In this document: positions 23,690-34,514 of the stretch, in pieces | How positions within the stretch are numbered: position 1 is the first letter of the stretch | Layout of the letters: each line of letters opens with the position of its first letter | Assembly (NCBI GenBank): GCA_011109175.1 | Contig: RDEW01000038.1 | Location: forward strand, 273,007-337,006 | Direction: 5' to 3' | DNA length: 64,000 nt | Source: Dicyema japonicum | Lineage: Eukaryota > Dicyemida > Rhombozoa > Dicyemidae | The notes under the pieces: generated by a model | What the model saw: the letters and a program-made list of their open reading frames with translations, nothing else | Told to the model about the DNA's origin: nothing | Database searches by the model: none | Translations under genes and position numbers: made by a program

Positions 23690-24450
23690 CTTTAGCCTCT
23701 GCAAAGCCCGCCGAGCAACGGTTTGGATGTAAAATCGGGATTCTTGTAACGGACAATGCTGTCAACATGACTAAAATGATGCAAGATCACGATGAAAATA
23801 TTACATGTGGTTGCTCGGCACATTATCTCAACTTTCAAAGGATGTCGAACTAGCTGACGTTAAAGAAACCATCGTAAAAATAAATTAATACTTTCGTAAC
23901 GTCCATCTTCCAGCGGCATGGTACAAATCTGCTGGAGGAAAAAAACTTGTTCTTCCGATTGATGTTCGCTGGAACACTTTATCAGACTGTTTTCAATCTT
24001 ATTTGGATAATTGGTTCATAATTTTGAGAATTTGTACTTGTTCTTCCGATTGATGTTCGCTGGAACACTTTATCAGACTGTTTTCAATCTTATTTGGATA
24101 ATTGGTTCATAATTTTGAGAATTTGTGAGGAACACAGATCGAATATTGATACAGAGTTTGCTTCCAAAGTACAAAATGTTTGCCCAAAATAGTCCAAGAA
24201 AAGGAGAATTTATGGCTAGTTAAGAAAAGTTTTCTTAAACTCATTTGGACAAGTATTTTGGATCATTAACGAAAAACAAATAATTGGTGGAATAAGAAAA
24301 GCTTAAAGCTTTGGAAACTAAAATTAAAGACTGTTAATTTATCGTCAATAGCTGTGGCAATGATGATTTTGAAAGATTCCACTACTCAATTGAACAAGAT
24401 CAAAATTTGCAAGCCAAAGTAGAGAAGTACAGTGCGCCTCTTTGTTTTGC
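23690..24450 (+). pseudogene. hAT-type transposase fragment (DUF659-like region)
   Basis: Shifting frames give GCKIGILVTDNAVNMTKMM, then CGCSAHYLNF, then LPIDVRWNTLSDCFQSYLDN. This order is seen in hAT transposases (a DNAxNM block, a CxAHxLNL block and an RWNS block). Stops and a 91-bp tandem duplication (23945-24035 and 24036-24126) inside the RWN block show it is dead. It runs up to the sequence gap. It is a different hAT lineage from the element at 53336-58319. Confidence 0.7.
23945..24126. repeat. 91-bp unit in two tandem copies inside the hAT relic
   Basis: acttgttcttccgattgatg starts at 23945 and again at 24036. The copies are identical or nearly so over the whole unit. Confidence 0.9.
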
Positions 24451-24608
24451 TTTTGGTGAACTATATTTTTTCATTATATCTTAATACAGGTCTGTTATGT
24501 GCATAAAACTAGGGATTGCGACAGCACTATAGATTAAGTAGATATCGACATTCAAAGGAAAAAATTTATAAAATTTAAAAGAGACTGACATTCTTAATAA
24601 GATATAAA

Positions 24609-24931
24609 NNNNNNNNNNNNNNNNNNNNNNNNNNNNNNNNNNNNNNNNNNNNNNNNNNNNNNNNNNNNNNNNNNNNNNNNNNNNNNNNNNNNNNNNNNNN
24701 NNNNNNNNNNNNNNNNNNNNNNNNNNNNNNNNNNNNNNNNNNNNNNNNNNNNNNNNNNNNNNNNNNNNNNNNNNNNNNNNNNNNNNNNNNNNNNNNNNNN
24801 NNNNNNNNNNNNNNNNNNNNNNNNNNNNNNNNNNNNNNNNNNNNNNNNNNNNNNNNNNNNNNNNNNNNNNNNNNNNNNNNNNNNNNNNNNNNNNNNNNNN
24901 NNNNNNNNNNNNNNNNNNNNNNNNNNNNNNN
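24609..24931. other. Sequence gap (323 N)
   Basis: Unresolved bases. The gap ends three bases beyond the stop codon of the RPL18 gene, so its 3' UTR is not visible. Confidence 0.99.
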
Positions 24932-24934
24932 AAA

Positions 24935-25672
24935 TTATTTCTTATAAGCACGACTCTTTCTCCTTCCTCTCGCCCTTTCAAATTTGGTTCCCTTATGGCG
25001 AACATAAGGTCTACAATAAAGCAGATTTGAAACCTTGTATGACTGTGTGGTGCTCCAGGAGCTGGTCCATGATGTTTACACACAGTTCTGGAATTCCTAT
25101 GTGCCTGAATTAGCATGGTTTTTTCTCCCTTTGGAGCAATCACCGCAAGCTCATCGAAGGTTAAAATTTTCCCACCAGCTTCCAGAATTCTCGCACGTGC
25201 CTTCTGTGTCACGTGTAGAGCACAAACCTAAGAATAAAGTCTCAATTATTATACCGTCATCTTTGGTACCTTTTCCGGGATCATTCGTAGATCATCAGTT
25301 ATAGTCCCCACACAAACAGCAACTAAATTGTCAACTGTAGATTTTTGAAGATGTTTTACCTATGCACTACATCAACCAGTCCTAACCAGTCTAGACAAAC
25401 ACATTGGGGGTCTGTTAGTCCTGCTCATCAAGAGACGACGCAAAACCACCTTGTTGAACCCAGAGTCAATTTTCCTGTTGAGATAGGTGTAGACCTATAC
25501 GTTTATAAGGTTATTGTACCTTAATCAGCTCCCTCATGTATAAATTTGGTGTGTGAGGGCGAATTCGTCTGACTTTCCTGTCGTATCGGTGACTTATATC
25601 GATTCCCTAAAATATGAATATCGACTTTGTATTTAATATGATTTTTATTTCAAATGCACAACAACTAACCAT
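24935..25672 (-). CDS. RPL18: 60S ribosomal protein L18 (eL18)
   Basis: Six exons on the minus strand (25672-25670, 25606-25520, 25494-25387, 25359-25255, 25227-25034, 25010-24935) join in phase to 190 aa (human 188). Introns are 63, 25, 27, 27 and 23 nt. The product is a large-subunit ribosomal protein. Family blocks are unbroken: [63 protein letters not shown] and [16 protein letters not shown] at the C-terminus. Exon 1 is the ATG alone, an arrangement also known in vertebrate RPL18. Its 63-nt intron is longer than the others, as is common for first introns. The stop lies three bases from the assembly gap. Confidence 0.96.
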
Positions 25673-25889
25673 ATAAAAAAGACAAAAACGTGTTACAAAT
25701 GTATTTATTTAAATACAAAAATAATAATTAATAATAATGTTTTAGCAAATCAGTAAATTTTCTGTTTTTTGTGAAATCGAAAAAAATACGCTCATAGGTC
25801 CTCGGGCTATATTCGTCTCTTTAAAACAATTAGACATTAATAGAATGTTAAACTCGGTCCTACCCCTGGGAAAAAAATATTGATACCTA

Positions 25890-27045
25890 TAAAAAAGTCT
25901 AACAAACCAAAACAACACTCGAAAGTCTACGCCCAGTCATATTTTTAAAGTTTAGAGCTTTAGACACTATTAGCATACACAAGATAATGGATGTCCTACA
26001 ACAATTTGTAGACCAATCGTTGCAAAGAATTATTCGAATACTGCTCTCTAGTAATGATCTGTCTGTCAGGATTAGAAGAACTTTCAAAACTATAATCGAT
26101 ATTCCTCAGGGAAATTTCCCTTAGTATTTTCTTTCCCTGATATCTTGAAGCCGCACTAAGGGATCTAAGAATGTATTACGAGGGAAAATTGAGAAAGTGG
26201 TGTACGCGGATGATGTGGATTTTATATCCGAAGATACAGAAACTCTCTCACATATACTAAAACTGCACCGGACAAATTTAATGAATAGTTCCTAATCGTA
26301 AACCATGAAAATCCGAAATCTTAAGACTGTACAACATCCTTGATGAACGTTGGCGACATGTTAATAAGGTTGTATCCCTACTGGGAGACACACAAGATAT
26401 CATCAAAAGTAAAACAGTTGCAACATAAAAACTCAAAAAAGGGATGGCTGAAGGAACTTGATGTTACTATTTGGATGTACATGTTTAATGCATTTGTGAA
26501 TACTCACATACAATGCTAATACTTGGCCTGCTCGATTGCAGAATTGATGGATTGTTTCACAGAAGACAGCTTAAAGTGTTATTTGCCATTCAATGGATTG
26601 ACAGGATCTCGAATGATTATTATTAAACCACCGTCATATCCAAACTAAACAAAATTCAAATGATCCCAACTTCCTTCAACAAGTCTTCGCATCTTTTCTC
26701 TGTGTTCCGACTCGAATTATAGAATTTATAATAAAAATGCAAGAGTAGGCCTCTAAGCCTGGACATCACTGACATCCGGTGGAGAGTTTAACACATCCTG
26801 TGTATGGATCTCGCTGCCCCAGCGAATGAGGCGATGGAGGATCATTTCATGTTCTAGAGAAAATGCTTCCGTGGCCCACCAAAGATAACACATCTTATAA
26901 TACTGCACGATACCTCCAAAGAGTGAGGAAATGCCTAAAGACGGGAGACTATCTGGACGAGCTAAGATCGATTGCGTGTAACCGTGTAGGACGGAAGAAG
27001 CTAACTTGTTCTTGTGTTGAACATTGTTATTATTATTAAAAAACA
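25890..27045 (+). mobile_element. LINE family D, decayed plus-strand copy
   Basis: Fragments in several frames follow family D: YLEAALRDLRMY, VYADDVDFISEDTETLSH (RT active site, about 26200), DERW followed by VVSLLGDTQDIIK, and LAAPANEAMEDHF near 26800. The best copy at 42310-43780 has YLEAALREFRPL, IYADDLDFVSED, VGSLLGDSEDV and QVPANIAMENY in the same order. It ends in a ttattattatt tail near 27030, where it meets the tail of an inverted family D copy. Confidence 0.75.
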
Positions 27046-27700
27046 CTCCCGAGTGTGGCGTATTCCTAATCATCTTCTCCGTTAACTTCGACCATTATCC
27101 TCTATTGCGCATTAATTCTCATAGGTAGTCCAAGTCGTTCGCTGAAGTTAGTCTCATACCAACTGCCGATAGATCGTCATTCAAGATAGTCGGAAGTGTC
27201 GTTCTTGGCCTTCCGCGAAATCCGGCTCCTGTGGGTGCGAAGTAGTTGTCCATTGCGATATTTGCGGGGACCTTGTCATTTAGACGTAACACGTGGCCAA
27301 AGAGGCTCCATCTTGATTTGAAAATTCCATCTGACAGCACGCCAGATTTGCATTTAGTATAAAGGTTTGAATAAGAGATCTTCATAGGCCAGTTGATCTC
27401 AATTACCGATTTGAGCTAAGTCCTGTGGAAAGGGTCAAAACGGTCCATTTCCCGTTTAGAGATTCCCCAAGTCTCAGAGTTGTAGGTTAGTTCCGGGATG
27501 ACAAAAGCTTGTATATTCTAATCCTGTTGTTTAGTCCTATCCTCTACCCTTTTTCCAGTTCTAACTCATTGTCTTCCTGGAGAGACCGATTAAAAACATC
27601 GGTGATCATTTTGGCTAGTTCCCCAGGAGCATGTTTTAAAAGTTCTGCTGGGATATTGTTGTGTCCTGCCGATTTTCCGGTGTTCAGTTTTTAATTTCTC
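27046..27700 (-). mobile_element. LINE family D, minus-strand 3' part
   Basis: The minus strand encodes SNLYTKCKSGVLSDGIFKSRW, LFGHVLRLNDKVPANIAMDNY, then TLPTILNDDLSAVGMRLTSAN, ending at 27119. This closely parallels the copy at 42310-43780 (LYSKCKSGILSEEIFRSRW, LNGDLSAVGLKLTSAD). The 5' part (27530-27700) matches the region before the RT (AELLKHAPGELAKMI). The middle of the RT is missing. The tail faces the plus-strand copy. Confidence 0.8.
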
Positions 27701-27785
27701 AAAATTTTTGATAATTTCTAAATTTTTTGTATGATAATTTTTGATAATGATAATTTCTTAAATTTTTTTGTATTTTGTAAACTTT

Positions 27786-28317
27786 TTCTCTTTTTTCATA
27801 ATCATTCTTAAGAAGTCATAATTCGAGCGTCTTGGTATATTCATTAACTTCATATAGTGTCGGAACATGAATTTTTTCATCTTTCTCTTCAACTTTGTCA
27901 TGCTGTTTTAGTTTCCCCAAAAAGTTATGTATGAAGTTTTCATCATCAATTTGATTATTTTCATGAATCATAAAATTTTTATTATCTCTGTCTTCTATTC
28001 CTGTCAGGTTCTGTATTAACGCATTTTCAAAAAATTTTAGAGACATGGACTTTAAAAGATTGTAAATCAAAATGATCTTTTTTCAACGAACCATTCAAAT
28101 AGATCTCCGTCGAATGGTTGAGACTTGGGAAAGTACACTTTCTTTTTTTGATCATCTTGAATACTAAGTATTCCTTCAGAATTTTTTTTAATTTTGTTTA
28201 TGCAGCCAAGAGAAACATTGAAATAAAGAGATAAATCACGCTGTGTCCATGTTTATGAAAAAATTATATGATTTCCTTCTTTTGAAAAATGATATGCGTT
28301 TTCGATTTTGTACCATG
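27786..28317 (-). pseudogene. Tigger/pogo-like transposase relic (CENP-B/Tc5-type DNA-binding domains)
   Basis: From 28317 downward: KEGNHIIFS, then a helix-turn-helix WTQRDLSLYFNVSLGCINKI, a linker, FDGDLFEWFVEKRS, and after a one-base frameshift SMSLKFFENALIQNLTG with DDENFIHNFLGKLK. This is the order of the CENP-B N-terminal HTH and the Tc5-type second DNA-binding domain. The next block, PTLYEVNEYTKTLEL, looks like the C-terminal end of such proteins, so the central DDE catalytic core seems deleted. It could also be a small domesticated DNA-binding protein, but the frameshift argues for a relic. Confidence 0.5.
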
Positions 28318-28429
28318 CTAACTATTTTATAATTAATATATCAATGACAATTACTAATTTTTGCATTAATATGGCATGTTCACTAGAGAGGGTTAACTCG
28401 CGCTCCTGTTGAGGCATATACATTTATAA

Positions 28430-30215
28430 TTTATTTTATTAACCCCCAAATCACGAAAAAGAAATTAAAAGTTATTGTCTAATTAAGTGATCCTGGTGTA
28501 TATACCAGTCATTTTACTGCAGTTAGTTTCGGAGTCTGGATTAATCTCCACAACGGGAAAGGTTTCTTCTCACATCTCGGGCAGGCGTCCATATATAATT
28601 TGATGTCCGGCCCGAGGGGATGGTCAGGGGACTTTGCCATTTTGAGGAAGTCTCGGTGACGTTTTGTGATTAGGGGGAGGTTTAGTGTTCTCCGTAGTAA
28701 CGAAGTGGATGTCTTTTTCGACGATCTCATTAGTATTCTGAAACATCGGTTTTGTAAAACTTGATCTGTGCCGATAGTGATGACGGGAAAATCCATGCAG
28801 CACAGGCGTACTTGATACTCGGTAGAACAAATTGTTTTATAGAAGTTCTAACGATGGCCTGGAAGATATTGGGGAGTGAGTGAAAGACCTTTAAAATTTC
28901 AATTTTTTTTTGGATCCTCGCGGTTACTAGGTCCATTTGATGATTGAATGTGAGGAGAGAATCCAAGATGACTTCAAAGATTGAAAGGGTCTTATTAATG
29001 AGAAGCGGAGATTCGTACAAATTTATTCGAGGTATTGTTCGTATTTCTTTTCGTGAGAAATAAACGTCATTACATGTGACTTTCCTGGTGATATATTCAG
29101 ACGGTTCTTCAGGAATCAAAGACTCATCAGGTTTAGTAGATCTTACACGGACCGTGTTGCCTCCTCGATTCTTCGATATTTCACTGCGACTACGAAATCA
29201 TCCACATAAGATAAAAGAATTATGTTTTTAATAATTGAATATGGGATGTCATTTAAAAACATGTTGAAGAACATTGGTGATGTAAAACTCCATTTGGAAG
29301 GTATCGCAGTTTTGATTTTTGGTTGTTTGCCACCACTTGGCCCATTGAAGTTAGCAAACAATGACTTGAATTTAGAATGAATCGACGTCATAAAAATTTT
29401 TGCTGTAAGGCTTTTCCAGGATACTGAGTCAAAAGTCTTCTCTACATCAACTGAGACCAGTACGGTTTTTGTGTGGATTTGGGGAATTCAGGCCGTCTAA
29501 AATGAATTGAACCAGTTTTTTAAGATGTTGTCCTTCGCGGAATCCGTATAGAAAAAGATGGTAGAGTTATGAAAGGACGGATCTTGAGAAAGACCAGTTT
29601 TTCTAACACTCGTGATAAGGCGCAGATGATAGATACCGGGCAGTTTGGTGGTTTGTTTTTTTTCAGAAGAGGGTGTATCAGAGATTTCTTCTATATTGAA
29701 GGGGAATCTTGTTCTCGTTTATAGAGGTTGAAAATTTGTGTTATTCCGGCCGTCACGAAAGGACCCAGGTGTTTAAATTCTAGAATGGAGATGTCATCTG
29801 AACCTGGGGACTATGAGTTATTCATTTTCCTGATTACTGAGTGCACCATTGAAGGGTCGAAGAAAGTCACGTTGGGACATTTATTCCTTCGACCATGGCC
29901 TGAACGAACATCCAGGTTTTTTGAATATGGTTTATGACTAATATTCACATAGTACTTCATAATGTCATTGGGAGTTGGTCATGGCTCTCGATCTCCAATT
30001 AAATGCAGAGAGCACTTTTTGGACCTACTTATCGATTTCCATAATACAGTTGAAAAAGTATTATTCGTAGTTTTTCAGAGCAAGGCTTCCCAACGTTCTT
30101 TGTTGTTTTTTGTGATGTTCCGTATGATTTCTTTATTCAGTTTTGATATCTTTTCAGTTACGTCAACTGATTATCTTTCGGAATTCTTCAACTTATTGGA
30201 TTTATTTTTGATTTT
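28430..30215 (-). mobile_element. LINE family B, decayed minus-strand copy
   Basis: From about 30200 down: a basic linker (KLNKEIIRNITKNNKERWEAL), SPGSDDISILEFKHLGPF (about 29790), DVEKTFDSVSWKSL (about 29440), a damaged SPMFFNMFLNDIP block with LLSYVDDFVVAV (29143-29391), LGV-type region FEVILDSLLTFNHQMD (about 28950), and a C-terminus RPGPDIKLYMDACPR-like stretch at 28509-28796. The 3' tail (gtgatcacttaat-like, poly-T, ggggttaataa) closes it near 28435. Five or more frame changes. Matches the copies at 34770-37560 and 60540-62140. Confidence 0.8.
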
Positions 30216-31030
30216 AATAACTCAAACAATTCTCAATAATATTCAGGTCTGGAGATTTTCTAAAACTGTGATCTCCTTGTTTTGAAGATTTTCTTTTGTA
30301 GACTTTGAAGTTTGTGAAGGAGCACCATCTTGTTGTAAAAAGTATTCTTTTTGATAAATTTCAACAAATCCTTCAGAAAGAATTCGTTGATATTCAGCAG
30401 AATTAACATTTCCAGTGCATAAAACTAGCACTCGTTTTCCATCATTTCTAATTGCACCCCATACCATAATAGAGGGTGAATATTTAATTGTCCCAGTTGT
30501 ATACTTTGTTTCAAATTGAGATCCTGGAGGTCTTCTAACATGTTCTCTCGATTCGAGACTCAATGAAATCCGACACTTATTGCCTAAAATTACATTTTTC
30601 AATTCAAAGTGTATATAGTTTTACATCACAATTTTCTTTTTGTTTTTTGAGGCTCAGTAAGCAACGGTTTTTTAACCGCTGCTCGTCCGAAAAGATTATT
30701 TTGACGAAATATTCCTTCTACAGTATCATTACTGACAAGATGAGAAACATCACAGTCTGTTCGAATCTGATTATATGCTTTTTGTGGGATTGTACACAGA
30801 ATTTCGGACGAGAATTCTTTCATACAAAATTTTTTTCCGGCCAGATTTAGGTCTATCATTGCACCCATGTCTTTCAATATAGCGCTTGTAGATTTCACGA
30901 ACTGTACTTCTAGCATTTCCGAGAGTGCTAGCAACTTTAGAAATCGAAGTCTTAATTTTCAATAAAGAATATGATTTTATAACGATTTTCAACTGAAACA
31001 CGTGGAATTTAACGTTTTTAAAATTAATTG
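30215..31030 (-). pseudogene. Tc1/mariner-family transposase relic
   Basis: The N-terminal helix-turn-helix reads SISKVASTLGNARSTVREIY (about 30940). Then come VSNDTVEGIFRQNNLFGRAA and KKPLLTEPQKTKR (30626-30934), and the DDE domain HVRRPPGSQFETKYTTGTIK with SIMVWGAI, EYFLQQDGAPSQTSK and SPDLNIIEN (about 30230-30600). The first catalytic block should read SDESRI but is GNKCRI, so its Asp is lost. The second (QQDGAP) and third (SPDLN) Asp remain, the last after a frameshift. A frame change near 30610 separates the two halves. A cut-and-paste element with no activity left. Confidence 0.88.
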
Positions 31031-31822
31031 TACATTTAAAGAATTTAAAAATAAAATAATTAATACTTGACTTCAAATATATCTAATTCCTTTAGGTAAC
31101 ATATGCGCGGCTTAATTTTCATTAAAAAAATAAAAAGTGGATAAATGCCATTTTTAAGGGATGAAATAAAAAAATAAAAAATTTATTAGTTTGGCTAAAA
31201 TTTAAAAAGCATATTTGCTTTTTAAAATAATAAAAATTATCAAATAAAAGTAACATTTTTGCTTATCTTATGACTTACTTGATTCTGGCGGTAACATTTG
31301 CACGGGGCTGTATTGGTAGAATTTCTTATCCCAATGAAATATTTTTAATATCTTGTCGTCCATTGTCTTCTGCGGCTAACTCGTCGATTGTCTGTCAGAT
31401 ACAATGTGCTAAGGGATTTTGCGATAGATCGCAATAATTTTGCTTTTAAGCAACTGTGTATTTCAATACTTCACTTTAGCATTTAGCCACTATTGGGCTT
31501 ATCTACTTTATTTTGTTTTTTTTGAAGCCAAATTTAGAGATTGTTAATGATTTCAAGACCAGGGTTCTGATGACATAGGACAATAACTAATAAATGTTTT
31601 GGCGAACTTAACAAATTTCCAAAATTGGACCATTTACTAAATGAAGATTACATTAAAAATAATTACTAATTCATTCTTTGACCAAATAAATAGCAGCTTG
31701 GGAATCCAATAGGACGGCACTAACTACTGGCCTTCTTTTTATCCTGTTAGTCGCACAATAGGATCATTGCGAATACCATAAGCTTTCGAATTTTGTATAT
31801 TACAAGTTTAAGAGAGATATTT
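31031..31822. other. AT-rich stretch, nothing recognised
   Basis: No frame or repeat that I can support between the mariner relic and the left end of the Ginger-like element. Bases 31300-31480 are less AT-rich but show no clear motif. Confidence 0.4.
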
Positions 31823-31862
31823 TGTCACATGGGCCAAGCGTTACCTATGGGCAGCCTGTTAC
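31823..31862 (+). repeat. Left terminal inverted repeat of the Ginger-like element
   Basis: Begins TGTCACATGGGCCAAGCG and ends ATGGGCAGCCTGTTAC. Pairs with 33491-33530; the outer 12 and inner 16 bases match exactly. Confidence 0.9.
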
Positions 31863-31974
31863 ATTAACCTTGAACCAAGATTAACTTCAATTAATTTTAT
31901 AAATGATTTATTAACCACAAAAAATTAAATTTAAGTAACTTTTTTTAGTCTACTCATTAATACAGTCGATATTT

Positions 31975-33197
31975 CTCCTTTCGAATTTTTTATCTATCAA
32001 ATCAAACTATTTAAAACTACCTCCACGCGATTATTCGATAAAATATTAATTATTTCTGCAACTGGATAATACTGAGACTCAAACTTATCCAGTCGCAATG
32101 AGGGATTTGTTCCAAAGTCCTTTTTAGCCCGAACCTATTTATTAATGTTTTTATTCATACTTTATCTCCCATGTTAAAAGTATATTTACTATTATGAACA
32201 TTCATTTTCCTGATCATAGCTTTGTAATAATTATAATTTTCTTCAATCGATTTAATTTCGAAATTGAATCTCTTCGCATTCGGACACAAATTATCTGACT
32301 GGGAATTATCTAGATATAAATTTTTTAAATCAAACTACGTGAATTTTCAATAGATTCTGGAGTCGAACAATTAACCAAATCGTCAATTTGTTCTGGAATC
32401 GCACACTTATCACTTAAATTATCTAAGTCATAATGTTAAGTATAACCATTAATTATTGAATTTATTCCCTTAATTCCTCGATATCTTTCAAAAGGACTTT
32501 CGTTAGAAAATGAATGGACCGATATGTTGTAACTGTAGACAGCACTTTCTAATTTATCAAGCCACTTTTTTTCACTGTTATCCAGCATTTTTGACAACTT
32601 CCTCGTGATCGTCTGATTTTTTCGACAATTCCTTGTGCTCGTGGATTGTTAGGCCTTCCGTGAATTTGCTTAATGTTAAAATCTCCGCAAAGTTTTGTTA
32701 TTTCTTGATTTTTAAATTCAGAACCATTGTCCGACTGAAGAAATTTACATGGCCCATTCAGGCGGAACAAAGATCTTAAGTTTTCACATACTTCTTTACC
32801 AGCGAAAATTTGCAGACTTCACAATTTCGAATGACTTTTCTGATAATCTCATTCTTTACAGTGAAGTATCTGTGTCGACATTCATACTCAATTTTATTGA
32901 CTCCTCCGTGTGAAAACTTGTGCAACGATTTCGCAACATGCTCCATTTCGGTTTCATTATCCAGGGATATGACTAACTTGGGATCAGTTGATTTAAGATA
33001 GTCTAAAATTATTGAAAATTTACAATACCTGTCATTGATAATAGAAAAATTCTCTATCTTCTTTACAAGCCTATATTTTCGGTGCTCGGAAGATTTTCGG
33101 GAAATTTATAATGCAAAGCATCTTTTAAAGTTTGATATTCAACACAATCTTTCACAAAACCCTTGTAAGAAGCCATTGCAACAAAATAATCTTCCAT
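31975..33197 (-). pseudogene. Integrase (KRBA2/gypsy-type) of the Ginger-like element, broken
   Basis: From the ATG at 33197: MEDYFVAMASYKGFVKDCVE, then after a one-base shift a stretch to HKFSHGGVNKIEYECRHRYF and IIRKVIRNCEVCK, an H2C2 zinc-binding domain. Next come KEVCENLRSLFRLNGP and LQSDNGSEFKNQEITKLCGD, HGRPNNPRAQGIVEKI, ISVHSFSNESPFERYRGIKG, and a C-terminal KYTFNMGDKV block. The part of the integrase core between the zinc domain and FAGKEVCENL, which should carry the first catalytic Asp, is missing. The second Asp (in SDNGSEF) remains. Frameshifts near 32570 and 33080. Related integrase fragments lie at 38390-39078 and 56150-56850. Confidence 0.8.
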
Positions 33198-33340
33198 GCT
33201 ATGAATCACGCTAGAAATCTAGGTTTATTGCTATAAAAAAATAAAATCTTTATAATCATAACATTTATGAATAAAAAACTAATTTAACAGAATTAAGTCA
33301 CGATATAAATCGGATATATAAAATTAAATGTCGGATAATC

Positions 33341-33449
33341 TAATGAGGACTCATCCTTACCTTTGTCGGTCTGGGATCACTTAGTTAGATGAGAATTTTT
33401 ATTTCTTTCTTTTTGACCCAGTGATCCTGGGGGTAATAATAATAATAAT
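33341..33449 (+). mobile_element. 5'-truncated LINE tail insertion with 14-bp target duplication
   Basis: A 109-bp insert is flanked by aatgtcggataatc at 33327-33340 and 33450-33463. The insert ends in a run of AAT units. Its ctgggatcacttagttagatg and following T-rich stretch match the 3' ends of family B (28430-28510 and 34770-34830 inverted, 45460-45535 plus). The structure is that of target-primed reverse transcription stopped early. Confidence 0.9.
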
Positions 33450-33490
33450 AATGTCGGATAATCAAAAGACCTTTTCAAGGTCGAAAAAAT

Positions 33491-33530
33491 GTAACAGGCT
33501 GCCCATGCGTTACGCGCCGCCCATGTGACA
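33491..33530 (-). repeat. Right terminal inverted repeat of the Ginger-like element
   Basis: On the minus strand begins TGTCACATGGGCGGCGCG and ends ATGGGCAGCCTGTTAC. Followed on the plus strand by the TATTT target duplication. Confidence 0.9.
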
Positions 33531-33698
33531 TATTTGGTTTAACAAAGTTGCTATTTTGACAATCATAGAATCATTAACTATCACTATACACGTGGGTACT
33601 TTGTGCAATCAGGTACATCACCAGTAAGCTAACCTATCGGTTGATAATATTATATTGACAAGTTTATAAAAACAAAATTTAAATCACAGAAACAAATA

Positions 33699-34514
33699 TC
33701 AAACCTCATCTTCTTCAATGCCAACATCCTCCTAAAATAAACTAATTATTGTAACCCTAAACTGTTTCCTTGATGAGCAATCTGGACAATTATCAGCAAT
33801 ACAATCGACAATTTCATTGCACTTTACGTTACACTAAACCTTACCAATTTCCTCCGTTCCTTCAACAGTCGTAAAATCATCATCTTTTCTCCCACAAGCT
33901 AAAACTCAATTTAACACAGACTCTGTCTTTCTCATTCTTGTCTACCAAAACTCGATTTTCACGCAGACCTTCCAACCTCTCGTTATACTTCAGACGCTGG
34001 GATCTCTACAAACTAATAAACCTTATCATTCAAAAAGAAAATAGTTTCCTTTAAAGATTCCGTAGACAATGAAGAATTCAAAACAGCCACTTCTGCTGTT
34101 ATAAAAGTATTAAGACCAGTTTCCTGATCGGTAGTAGACTTTTTAAGTGAGTCCAGTTTATAGCTGAGATTATCGAAGTCTTCTTGTGTTGGTTTATCCT
34201 CAGATTCATCGTAGGTAGGCAAATTATTCTAAAGTCTTAATGATGATTACTTGGTTTATGGAATAAATCTTCTGTTTACCATAAACCTTCTCTATTAGCT
34301 TAGAAGAAGCTGAAAGATCAGTTAGAACCTTGGTCACGACCTAAGATTTTGATAGTTTAAATACAGCTTTACTGTAGTCATTGTGGAGATTTCTCTGTAT
34401 GTCATTAACACAATATGGTCTGTTTTTTTCGATCATGTAATTTAAAATTCTATTTTCAGCCTCTTTGTCTAAATCTCAGTGTTATTAACCAGAAAATTCA
34501 CCTATTTTATTCAT
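33699..34514 (-). CDS. PSMC3IP: Homologous-pairing protein 2 (PSMC3-interacting protein)
   Basis: Eight exons on the minus strand (34514-34502, 34468-34365, 34340-34251, 34228-34022, 33996-33922, 33898-33845, 33821-33756, 33731-33699) join in phase to 213 aa (human 217). Introns are 33, 24, 22, 25, 23, 23 and 24 nt. HOP2 pairs with MND1 in the nucleus and stimulates RAD51/DMC1 strand exchange in meiosis. The N-terminal winged helix is clear (MIEKNRPYCVNDIQRNL, KAVVTKVLTDLSASSKLIEK, KVYGKQKIYSIN). A long coiled coil follows (about residues 75-150), and the protein ends FREDVGIEEDEV, the conserved acidic C-terminus. It lies between a Ginger-like element and a LINE, and all junctions are intact. 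Confidence 0.94.

Larger units (their letters stand above)
31823..33530 (-). mobile_element. Ginger-like DNA transposon with 40-bp TIRs and 5-bp target duplication
   Basis: The left end (31823-31862, TGTCACATGGGC...CAGCCTGTTAC) and the right end (33491-33530) are inverted copies of each other with a few mismatches in the middle. They start TGT and end ACA. TATTT flanks both sides (31818-31822 and 33531-33535). Inside is a gypsy-type integrase pseudogene on the minus strand. TGT-ended inverted repeats plus an integrase rather than a transposase are the hallmarks of the Ginger superfamily. A 109-bp LINE tail has inserted inside it at 33341-33449. Total length 1708 bp. The PSMC3IP gene ends 168 bp beyond its right end. 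Confidence 0.8.

Noticed and set aside
24481-25212. A 243-codon minus-strand frame across the assembly gap
   Set aside because: Most of it is unknown bases. The readable N-terminal part is RPL18 exon 5, and the apparent continuation reads through a 23-nt intron in the wrong frame.
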